A DNA stretch of 6,635 nt, taken from NCBI GenBank assembly GCA_030590265.1, contig JAUUYW010000190.1:1-6635 (forward strand). Direction: 5' to 3'. A program made the position numbers and the translations under genes. This stretch comes from Candidatus Krumholzibacteriia bacterium. Its GTDB lineage: Bacteria > Krumholzibacteriota > Krumholzibacteriia > LZORAL124-64-63. Of the stretch, positions 1-5,965 are shown in pieces; position 1 is the stretch's first letter, and each line of letters starts with the position of its first letter. The notes below the pieces were generated by a model, which ran no database searches, had not been told where the DNA came from, and was given only the letters and a program-made list of their open reading frames with translations.

Positions 1-1976
1 ACGTGGCCTTCGTTTTCCTCCCAGCGCAATCCACTGAGGGTGACATAGAGGATGCTGGAGTTGGCTGGATCAAAAGCCACCCGGGTGATCCAGCGGTTGG
101 GCAGGCTGGCGGAGATCAGCGTCCAGTTGCCGAACAAGGGAGAGTAGCGCCAGACCCTTCCATCATCGGTACCGGCCATGATCGTGCCGGGGCTTGATGG
201 CGCGGCTGCCAAAGTGGTGATGGTGCCAAATCCGGCACCTTGATCGCCGTTGGTGAGGTCGTCGCTGATGGGATCCCAGTAATCGCCCTGGTTGGTGCTT
301 TTGTAAACACGGTGGGTACCCAGATACATGGTCTCGGGTGAGCCGGGTGTCATGATCACGGGCATGGACCAGTTGATGCGGTCGCCAAAGGCAATGCCGT
401 CGGTGGCGCCACTGAACCAGCTGCCGCCATTGGTGCTCTTGCTCAGGCCGCCGTTCTGGTATTCAGCGAAGATGATGTCGTTGTTGGTGGGATCGACCAG
501 GCAATAAAAACCGTCGCCGCCGAGAATGTGTTCCCAGTCGTCAATATTACCCGTGAGTGTGCGCCAGGTGCCGTTGTCCTGGGTGCCGCCGTACAGGCGT
601 TCGGGATATTGTTCGTCGATCTCGATAGCGTAGAACTGGCTGGTGGGCTGGTTGTTGACTTTGGTCCAGTTGCTGCCGCTGTTGGTGCTGTAATAAAGCC
701 CGCCGTCATTGCCTTCATAGACCTTGGTCGGCTGGCTGGGAGCGAAAGCCATGGCGTGATGATCAACGTGCATGTTCGAGCCGGATTCGGACCAGCTGGC
801 CCCACCGTTGGTGGAGCGGTATAGAGGCAGCCCCAGGACGAAGACGTTGTTGGGATTGGCTGGATCGACACGAATATTTCCGAACCACCAACCGTAACTG
901 CTGAAGACGCCGCTCAGGCTTGAGGAACCGGCGTTGGTCCAGCTGTCGCCACCATTGGTTGTTTTGTAGGCCCCGGAATAATACCCGGTAACGTCAGCGT
1001 AGACCGTGTACAAAATATCAGGTTGGGACGCGCAGAGGCTGATGCCGATGCGTCCGTTGCTGCCACCAGGCAAACCATTGGTCAAGTGTTGCCAGTTGTC
1101 GCCGCCATCGGTGGTGCGCCAGATGCCGCTGCTGGGTCCACCGCTGCGCCGATAGGTGAGGCCGCGGGTGCGTTCCCACATGGCCACATATATGATGTCC
1201 GGATTTTCAGGATTCATGGCCAGATCAATGCCCGCGGTGGAGTCGGTCAGGGCGAAACAGCGTTCCCAGTTGTCACCGCCGTCGAAGGTGCGGTAAACAC
1301 CACGGTTTGGTCCGGTGCCGAACAGCTTGCCGGTGACTGAGGTGAAAACATGATCGCTGTCCGTGGGATCAACAATGATGCGTGAAATGTAGCGACCTTC
1401 TTCGAGGCCTTTGTTTTGCCAGGTGGCGCCGCCATCATCGGAACGGTAAATACCCAAACCAAAGAAACTGTAACTGCCGGCGTTGGCTTCCCCGGTGCCC
1501 ACCCAAACTGTTTCGGGATTGCTCGGGTCAACAGCAACTGCTCCACAGCTGAGAGCGGCTTCGTTGTCGAACATAGGCACCCAGTCGGTCCCGCCATTGA
1601 CCGTTTTGAAGACGCCACCGCTGGCCATGGCCGCATAGGCGGTGTTCGCATTGGTGGGATGCACGGCCAGATCAGTCACCCGGCCACCGATGTTAACGGG
1701 CCCGCGCTCCTGCCAATCGGCTGTCAGAGGCATGCTTTTGTTGCCGCTGGCGCGAAGGCTGCGTGCTTCGGCCTTTTTGGCGGCTGCCTGATCGATGGCC
1801 AGCCTGAAACTTTCCTGCTTGATCTCGCCATGAGGATAAGCGCGTTGGTTGAAAAACCACATGTTGGGCGCCATGGATGGTTCCCGGCTTTTGCCGGGTT
1901 CCAGTGTGCGTTCCACCAGAAGGGGGGAAAGCAGGAAAATTGCGACAGCAAGCAGGGACAGAACGCGGCGGGTCAT
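1..1976 (-). CDS. Exported Asp-box (BNR / sortilin-VPS10-like) beta-propeller protein, 3' end outside window
   Basis: Reading the minus strand from the ATG at 1976-1974 gives 658 codons with no stop before the left edge, so the C-terminus is missing. The start is supported by GGAGG 5 nt upstream. Residues 5-21 form a hydrophobic export signal after an RR pair; no clear cleavage site is visible, so it may be a signal peptide or an anchor. Residues 88-132 carry the family entry motif (W, ERGPVNIGGRV, then ASGGVFKTVNGGTDW). Asp-boxes (S/T-x-D/N-x-G-x-x-W type) end at W132, W186, W237, W295, W346, W395, W437, W520 (one residue short) and W567, and a degenerate copy ends near W618. Other family-like stretches are VWVGTGEAN (158-165 region), HVDHHAMAF (403-411) and YGGTQDNGTW (462-471). 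Such proteins are annotated as 'glycosyl hydrolase' or VPS10 domain proteins, but Asp-boxes are structural and no catalytic residues can be assigned. The lost C-terminus could hold a sorting or Ig-like domain. It is probably secreted or surface-located; its substrate is unknown. Confidence 0.9.
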   Translation of the reverse strand, partial: MTRRVLSLLAVAIFLLSPLLVERTLEPGKSREPSMAPNMWFFNQRAYPHGEIKQESFRLAIDQAAAKKAEARSLRASGNKSMPLTADWQERGPVNIGGRVTDLAVHPTNANTAYAAMASGGVFKTVNGGTDWVPMFDNEAALSCGAVAVDPSNPETVWVGTGEANAGSYSFFGLGIYRSDDGGATWQNKGLEEGRYISRIIVDPTDSDHVFTSVTGKLFGTGPNRGVYRTFDGGDNWERCFALTDSTAGIDLAMNPENPDIIYVAMWERTRGLTYRRSGGPSSGIWRTTDGGDNWQHLTNGLPGGSNGRIGISLCASQPDILYTVYADVTGYYSGAYKTTNGGDSWTNAGSSSLSGVFSSYGWWFGNIRVDPANPNNVFVLGLPLYRSTNGGASWSESGSNMHVDHHAMAFAPSQPTKVYEGNDGGLYYSTNSGSNWTKVNNQPTSQFYAIEIDEQYPERLYGGTQDNGTWRTLTGNIDDWEHILGGDGFYCLVDPTNNDIIFAEYQNGGLSKSTNGGSWFSGATDGIAFGDRINWSMPVIMTPGSPETMYLGTHRVYKSTNQGDYWDPISDDLTNGDQGAGFGTITTLAAAPSSPGTIMAGTDDGRVWRYSPLFGNWTLISASLPNRWITRVAFDPANSSILYVTLSGLRWEENEGH

Positions 1977-1981
1977 TTTGG

Positions 1982-1986
1982 CCTCC
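1982..1986 (-). promoter_or_regulatory. Ribosome binding site of the Asp-box gene
   Basis: The minus strand reads GGAGG here, 5 nt upstream of the ATG at 1976. It fixes the start codon of the long left-hand gene and places the hydrophobic export signal directly at the N-terminus. Confidence 0.8.
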
Positions 1987-2005
1987 GAGCAGATAAACCA
2001 AGCAG

Positions 2006-2039
2006 AAAAAGGGATCCGAATGAGATGGTTCATCGGATC
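2006..2039 (-). terminator. Rho-independent terminator-like hairpin after the histidine kinase gene
   Basis: On the minus strand GATCCGA (2039-2033) pairs perfectly with TCGGATC (2019-2013). Three more pairs (TGA/TCA) can form inside after a one-base bulge, leaving a six-base loop. The stem is followed by CC and then five T (2010-2006). It starts 18 nt after the kinase stop codon, as expected for a terminator. The stem is only moderately GC-rich, so termination may be partial. It also lies in the leader of the next gene, whose start is 30 nt further on, so it could act as an attenuator if transcription begins upstream of it. Confidence 0.5.
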
Positions 2040-2056
2040 ATGCAATGAGTCTTCTA

Positions 2057-2062
2057 ATTATA
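2057..2062 (-). promoter_or_regulatory. Possible -10 box (TATAAT) for the Asp-box gene
   Basis: The minus strand has a perfect TATAAT overlapping the kinase stop codon, 80 nt upstream of the Asp-box start. No good -35 hexamer sits 16-18 bp upstream (the sequence there is near CCCTGC), and TTGATC at 2077-2072 is too close. It is a candidate only. If used, the transcript would include the hairpin at 2006-2039 in its leader. Confidence 0.25.
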
Positions 2063-3149
2063 ACCTATTTTGATCAATGGCAGGGGATAAATCGGCATTT
2101 AGGGTGGGCAAAACCAAAATAACCAGGCCACCTTCAGTTCCCGAATCACCTGGTGCCAGGGTCCCACCCTGGTCCTGCACGATTTTCAGGCTGGTGGCGA
2201 GACCCAAGCCGGTGCCTTGGCTTTTGGTACTGAAAAACGGTGTGCCGAAGTTATCCCGGGCCTCGGTGGTGAAACCCGGCCCGGAGTCGCTCACCTCACA
2301 GGAGCAGGAGTTGCCAGCGATGGAAACCCGGAGGTCGACTTTTCCGCCTGCACCGGCCGCTGCTGCCCCGTTCAGAGCCAGGTTCAACAAAACCTGCCGG
2401 ATTTGTTCCTGGTTTGCGAAAGCCAGGCACTTTCCCGTGGTCCCGGAAACTCCACAGGTAACAGCAGAATAATCGGGATGATGACCAATCATTTCGGCCA
2501 CGGCATCAGCTTCATTTTTCAAATCAAAGGGCCTGCGGTCTCCAGGTTCGCTGCGGGCAAATTCGAGAAAACGGGTCAGCACCGAGTTGAGACGTTTGGC
2601 TTCTTCCTGAAGGATGGCCATCATGCGGCCTTTGGGATGGTCGGGGTCAAAATCATCGGCCAGAACTTCGGCCGAACCCTGGATGCTGGCCAAGGGATTG
2701 CGGATTTCATGGGCCAGGCCGGCGGACAACCGTCCCACCGCTGCCATTCGCGTCGACCTCATCAACTCCGCTTCCATGGCGGATTTTTCCTCCAAAGTAT
2801 GTTGCAACTGGTTGCGGGCGTTCATCAAATGATCGCTCAGGGTTCCAGTGAGCAAACCAACACCAAAATAGAGGGCCAATTCGATGGCCTTATCGCCGGT
2901 GGATCCGCAAGAACTGCATTCCGATACAAAGGCGTGGGGATAAAAGGCTGCAGCCACGGTCGTGCTCACCAAGAGCCCGCCGATTTTTCCACCGCGGAAT
3001 CCACCCAGGATGATGGGCAGGAAGAAGAATAACTTGTAGACGCCGTGAAGTTCGTGGATGTGGGATTCGTGGCTGTAGTGCAGGAAGGTGATGGCGGCCA
3101 CCAGGAACAGGATCAGGCCGTATTTTTTCAGGAAGTTTTTAATGAACAC
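2058..3149 (-). CDS. Membrane-bound sensor histidine kinase
   Basis: The 363-residue protein is complete. Four hydrophobic segments (about 11-23, 37-50, 57-70, 89-105) form an N-terminal membrane sensor that resembles KdpD/DUF4118-type four-helix regions. A short helical linker (106-135) leads to the HisKA domain with the H-box AGLAHEIRNP, in which His147 is the predicted phosphorylation site. The HATPase_c domain follows, with N-box Asn256/Asn260, G1 box DSGPGF (288-293), an F-box-like FGTPFFSTK and G2 box GTGLGLA (312-318). All catalytic boxes are intact, so it should autophosphorylate in the cytoplasm and pass phosphate to a response regulator, but none is in this window. The loops predicted outside the membrane carry five His in 24-35 and Cys78/Cys81. 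The start is GTG with no strong Shine-Dalgarno; an in-frame stop six codons upstream excludes a longer form. The gene ends with TAA. It lies 92 bp after the MOP-like gene on the same strand. Confidence 0.95.
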   Translation of the reverse strand: MFIKNFLKKYGLILFLVAAITFLHYSHESHIHELHGVYKLFFFLPIILGGFRGGKIGGLLVSTTVAAAFYPHAFVSECSSCGSTGDKAIELALYFGVGLLTGTLSDHLMNARNQLQHTLEEKSAMEAELMRSTRMAAVGRLSAGLAHEIRNPLASIQGSAEVLADDFDPDHPKGRMMAILQEEAKRLNSVLTRFLEFARSEPGDRRPFDLKNEADAVAEMIGHHPDYSAVTCGVSGTTGKCLAFANQEQIRQVLLNLALNGAAAAGAGGKVDLRVSIAGNSCSCEVSDSGPGFTTEARDNFGTPFFSTKSQGTGLGLATSLKIVQDQGGTLAPGDSGTEGGLVILVLPTLNADLSPAIDQNRL

Positions 3150-3190
3150 GGTTTTTTGTGTCTTTCAATGGGTTTGGATGAGTCCAGGTG

Positions 3191-3220
3191 AATATATAAT
3201 AGGTACAAATGAATAATTCA
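3191..3220. promoter_or_regulatory. AT-rich intergenic segment with possible promoter and small palindrome
   Basis: The 92-bp gap between the MOP-like gene and the kinase gene holds an AT-rich island. The minus strand reads TATTATATATT at 3201-3191, which could serve as a -10 box about 50 nt before the kinase start. Next to it TGAATAATTCA (3210-3220) is a palindrome of two 5-bp arms around one base. No good -35 box and no terminator hairpin were seen in the gap. Read-through from the upstream gene is therefore also possible. Confidence 0.25.
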
Positions 3221-3241
3221 GGGAGCCGTTGGGCAAAATTG

Positions 3242-4519
3242 TCACCGTCCCGTTCTCAACAACCAGGAAATACCAAAAATCCTCCCCACCATAAAGGCAG
3301 TCGCTGCAGCCGTAGCCCCAACCCAATCCCCATAATTCAAGGTCACCACCAAGGTTAATAAAATACCTGCCACTTCCAACGCGGAAGCCCAGGTCACGGG
3401 CCCGGTATTCCGCCGATTAACCAGCAAAGCCCGCTGCATGGACAGCATGACGCTCAAGGCTGGCATAAGCACCAGAATTTTGATGGGCAGCCCGGCAAAT
3501 GATGCCAACTCCACCGTCAACCCAGCCAGGCCTTCAAACCAAATTCGGCTCAGCGGTGTCAGGGCAATAAGTCCCAAACCCAACGCCGCAGCGGACCCCA
3601 AATAACCGGCGAAACGCATCACCGGGACCAAATTATCTTTTGATCGACCCAGCATGGTGATGGCCGCTTCCTGAAAACTCAGCCCCGGCGTACGGAAGAT
3701 AAAAACAAGGGCGTTGATCACCGGCAACACAGCTAACGATTCCAGACTGTTGCGCGATTGACCCAGAAAAAACGTCACCATGGGATGAACCATTAGGGAG
3801 ATGGTCGAAGTCAGGGCCAGGGGATAATAAAACCGAGTGATTTCTCCGTAACTCATGATGCGGCCGGGCTTGGCTGCTTTGATCTCAGCGATGCTTTCGC
3901 GGGACATCACCCGGCTGGCCACAGCCTCAAAAACCACACCTACGCTCAAGGCTGCGGCGCCCAGCCAGGCGCCATTGATATCGGTCAGGAATTTCAACCC
4001 GAAGGCGGTCAAAGCCATGCTTGTCAGCCGGATGGCGGTGCCCCAGGCCACCAGTCGGGTGCGGCCGGTGCGAATCAGTAATCCCTGGTAAAAACGGCGG
4101 TAACCGATGGCCGCAGGCCAGGGCAGCATGATGATCAGGGCTGTGCGAGTCAGGTCAGCAACTTCGGCGTCCAGCCTGATCCAGTTGTGGATCACCAGGG
4201 ACCAGGCCGGGGAGAAAACCAGCAACACCATGGTCAGAGTTATGCCGATGTTCAGAATCCAGGTGAAGTTGCGCAGGCGTCGGTAGTTCTCCGCCGAATC
4301 GGCCAGAGCCACCGAGGCGCTCATCATCATGATCACGGGAGCTTCAACCATGATGGCCAGGGCGAAAGCCACACCGTAGGCGGCCAGGTTGAGTTTTGGC
4401 TCGGCCAGGCGGGCGATCAAAGCCGTCAGCAGAGGACCTTCAAGGGCCATCATCAGCCAGGTTGTCTGCAAAGGCAGCCAAAAGCGGAAAAGGGCAGAGA
4501 TGCTAATACGGTTTGTCAT
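3242..4519 (-). CDS. 12-helix membrane protein of the MATE/MOP transporter superfamily (function unknown)
   Basis: The complete 425-residue protein (ATG at 4519, stop TGA at 3244-3242) has about twelve hydrophobic helices (near 11-33, 45-70, 85-107, 124-147, 157-176, 181-202, 229-250, 262-282, 300-322, 342-362, 377-394, 398-420). The two halves resemble each other: FWLPLQTTW (13-21) matches FYYPLALTS (230-238), and YRRFYQGLLIRTGRTR (140-155) matches the LSMQRALLVNRRNTG region (359-373). An internal two-fold repeat of six helices is typical of the MOP flippase/transporter superfamily, which includes MATE exporters, polysaccharide and lipid flippases and the Ank family. I cannot assign a subfamily or substrate. 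No clear Shine-Dalgarno precedes the ATG. The sequence between its stop and the kinase gene shows no strong terminator, so co-transcription with the kinase is possible. Confidence 0.7.
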   Translation of the reverse strand: MTNRISISALFRFWLPLQTTWLMMALEGPLLTALIARLAEPKLNLAAYGVAFALAIMVEAPVIMMMSASVALADSAENYRRLRNFTWILNIGITLTMVLLVFSPAWSLVIHNWIRLDAEVADLTRTALIIMLPWPAAIGYRRFYQGLLIRTGRTRLVAWGTAIRLTSMALTAFGLKFLTDINGAWLGAAALSVGVVFEAVASRVMSRESIAEIKAAKPGRIMSYGEITRFYYPLALTSTISLMVHPMVTFFLGQSRNSLESLAVLPVINALVFIFRTPGLSFQEAAITMLGRSKDNLVPVMRFAGYLGSAAALGLGLIALTPLSRIWFEGLAGLTVELASFAGLPIKILVLMPALSVMLSMQRALLVNRRNTGPVTWASALEVAGILLTLVVTLNYGDWVGATAAATAFMVGRIFGISWLLRTGR

Positions 4520-4540
4520 GAGCGCAAGTTAGCACTAGGG

Positions 4541-4562
4541 TTCAGAAAGTCCAGATTCTGAA
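4541..4562. repeat. Perfect 7-bp inverted repeat in the divergent intergenic region (possible operator)
   Basis: TTCAGAA (4541-4547) and TTCTGAA (4556-4562) are exact reverse complements separated by 8 bp. The site lies 21 bp upstream of the ATG of the minus-strand MOP-like gene and about 90 bp upstream of the plus-strand propeller gene. No T-run follows on either strand, so it is not a typical terminator. Its place between divergent genes suits a regulator binding site, but this is inference. Confidence 0.35.
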
Positions 4563-4585
4563 TGGCCATGAAACACTTCAGGCGT

Positions 4586-4602
4586 TTGGTCGTACATTGG
4601 TC
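4586..4602 (+). repeat. Two TTGGTC direct repeats 11 bp apart
   Basis: TTGGTC occurs at 4586-4591 and again at 4597-4602, a period of 11 bp or about one helical turn, 51-67 bp upstream of the propeller gene ATG. This spacing would put both copies on the same face of the DNA. Either copy could act as a weak -35 or as an activator site, but no convincing -10 box lies 16-18 bp downstream. The six-base length makes chance plausible. Confidence 0.2.
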
Positions 4603-4640
4603 CGGCTTGCATTCAACCAGACCCGGGTTTTTGGCCCAGG

Positions 4641-4646
4641 AAAGGA
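4641..4646 (+). promoter_or_regulatory. Ribosome binding site of the 6-bladed propeller gene
   Basis: AAAGGA ends 6 nt before the ATG at 4653. It favours this start over the in-frame ATG three codons later (4662), for which the spacing would be too long. The purine run AGGAAAGGA (4638-4646) strengthens it. Confidence 0.7.
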
Positions 4647-4652
4647 ATAATC

Positions 4653-5906
4653 ATGTCAATTATGGCAAAACGTTTGATGGTAATCACTTTGTGTGCGTCA
4701 GTTTTCGTGTGCGCAAGCTTGTCGATGGCCGGTGAAGAAGTGGTCCGTGATGGTGTGCTGCACATTGTCAATGCAGAGCAATCCGCCAAGGGGGTGGAAA
4801 CCATCATCATGGAAGAGGTGTGGCGAGCCGGGGGTGAAGATGGGGACGATTTTTTTGGCCTCATTTCTCAGGTGGTGGTCGGTGAAGACGGCACCATTTA
4901 TCTGCTCGATACCAGGCTCGCCGAAGTGCCTTTCTATTCGCCCGCAGGGGAACGGCTCGGCACCCTCAGTCGCGAAGGTGAAGGACCAGGGGAAACCCGC
5001 AATCCTTCGGACATGCTGATGATGCCCGATGGCACCCTGGGGTTGGTGCAAAGTTTTCCCGGGAAAGTTATCACCATCGATTTGCAAGGAAACCCCACGG
5101 GTGATTTTCAACCCCAGCTGGAAGATGGTGGCTTTTTATCCCTGAAGGATTGTCTGACCAACGTCGGCGGTCAGATCACCGTCAGTGGGCGGAGCTACAA
5201 ACAGACCACACCCACCATTGGCACTCAAACCAATTTCGTTTCCAATTTTGGACCAGAAGGCAATGAAATCGTGCGCCTGACCGAGATAGACAATGTTATG
5301 GATTTCTCAAATTTTAACCAAAAAGAAGACGAGCAGAATGAGATCGATTATCGAAAAGTTGCGGTTGGACCCGATGGACGGGTTTATCTCAACAAGATTC
5401 GCAACCAGTATCTGATCGAGGTCTACCTTCCCGACGGAACCCTCGACCGGATGATCGAGCGCAAATACGAACATCGCCAACGCACCGACAAGGAATACAA
5501 TATGGTCCAGGCCATGGCCGAAACCCAGCTGGCCCGCCTGCCCGGTTCCAGTTTTGAAGTTTCAAAGATTGAGCCGGATATCAGCATGCTGAGGTTTGCA
5601 CCTGATGGTTTCCTTTGGGTGACATCGAGTCATTCCGGTTTTGAGCAACCCGATGGTCAGATTGCAACCTTCGATGTGTTCGATGCCGACGGTCATTTCA
5701 TCAAAGAGGTGGCCGTGCAATGCCTGGGTGATGGTATGGAGGATCGTCTTTTTTGGACTTCGCATGGTTCTGCAGTGTTGATCACCGGCCTCAATGACGC
5801 CTTGAGGGCCTTGATGATGGGTGGTGCCGGGGCTGCCGCTGGCGAAGAGGAAGATGAAGAGGCGGTTCCCATGGAAGTGATCTACCTGGAAGTGGCCAAC
5901 AACTGA
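4653..5906 (+). CDS. Secreted 6-bladed beta-propeller (NHL-like) protein
   Basis: The 417-residue protein begins with a signal peptide: KR at 6-7, a hydrophobic core (8-23) and a likely cut after SMA26. The cysteines at 14 and 20 do not sit in a proper lipobox, so a lipoprotein is unlikely. Repeated blade-like strands follow, such as VVVGEDGTIYLLD (74-86), FYSPAGERLGTL (94-105), MMPDGTLGLV (123-132), VAVGPDGRVYL (236-246), VYLPDGTLDRMIER (257-270), FAPDGFLWVTSS (315-326) and FDVFDADGHFIKEV (340-353). The stretch REGEGPGE (107-114) is the hallmark loop of the 6-bladed propeller family common in Bacteroidota and related phyla. The role is unknown; such proteins are thought to act in the periplasm or outside the cell in binding. 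A Gly/Ala and acidic stretch (390-403) interrupts the last blade before the C-terminal strand. It is transcribed alone, divergent from the MOP-like gene and convergent with the VanZ-like gene. Confidence 0.85.
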   Translation: MSIMAKRLMVITLCASVFVCASLSMAGEEVVRDGVLHIVNAEQSAKGVETIIMEEVWRAGGEDGDDFFGLISQVVVGEDGTIYLLDTRLAEVPFYSPAGERLGTLSREGEGPGETRNPSDMLMMPDGTLGLVQSFPGKVITIDLQGNPTGDFQPQLEDGGFLSLKDCLTNVGGQITVSGRSYKQTTPTIGTQTNFVSNFGPEGNEIVRLTEIDNVMDFSNFNQKEDEQNEIDYRKVAVGPDGRVYLNKIRNQYLIEVYLPDGTLDRMIERKYEHRQRTDKEYNMVQAMAETQLARLPGSSFEVSKIEPDISMLRFAPDGFLWVTSSHSGFEQPDGQIATFDVFDADGHFIKEVAVQCLGDGMEDRLFWTSHGSAVLITGLNDALRALMMGGAGAAAGEEEDEEAVPMEVIYLEVANN

Positions 5907-5933
5907 TTTTGGTATGAAGAATATTTGGATCAA

Positions 5934-5965
5934 GGGGGCGCTGTGTATGGCGCCCTCATTTTATT
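5934..5965 (+). terminator. Rho-independent terminator of the propeller gene, between convergent genes
   Basis: An 8-bp stem with one G-U pair is formed by GGGGGCGC (5934-5941) and GCGCCCTC (5950-5957) around the loop TGTGTATG, followed by ATTTTATT. It begins 28 nt after the TGA at 5904-5906. The hairpin also lies 4 nt beyond the stop codon of the minus-strand gene (5961), so it may stop both transcripts. The T-run is much better on the plus strand than on the minus strand. Confidence 0.75.

Noticed and set aside
443..1651. Minus-strand open frames of 100-140 codons within 443-871 and 1247-1651
   Set aside because: They are in another frame of the same strand as the Asp-box gene and give Thr/Ser/Pro-rich low-complexity translations, as expected from out-of-frame reading of GGC/ACC-rich repeats.
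480..1660. Recurring DNA words resembling direct repeats (complement of ACCAACGGCGG-type sequence)
   Set aside because: They encode the repeated Asp-box motif T-N/D-G-G-x-x-W on the minus strand with irregular spacing, so they reflect protein repeats rather than a CRISPR or mobile element.
1416..2048. A 210-codon open frame on the plus strand
   Set aside because: It is antisense to the Asp-box gene and even spans the intergenic gap. The minus-strand frame is unbroken, has a GGAGG site and shows repeated family motifs; this one shows none.
2217..3032. A 271-codon open frame on the plus strand
   Set aside because: It lies wholly antisense to the histidine kinase, whose catalytic boxes are all intact. 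Its translation has no recognisable domain, so it is a shadow of codon bias on the other strand.
4586..4610. Possible sigma-54 promoter (TTGG ... TTGC) upstream of the propeller gene
   Set aside because: The GG and GC elements are 8 bp apart instead of the required 10, and the other TTGG pair has wrong spacing and lacks GC, so it does not fit the consensus.
4653..4733. Lipoprotein signal in the 6-bladed propeller protein
   Set aside because: Cys14 and Cys20 are preceded by L and V, not by the small residue a lipobox needs, and a normal cleavage site (SMA before G27) is present.
4568..4735. A small open frame of about 55 codons starting at the ATG at 4568
   Set aside because: It has no ribosome site, overlaps the well-supported propeller gene start in a different frame, and its product has no recognisable features.
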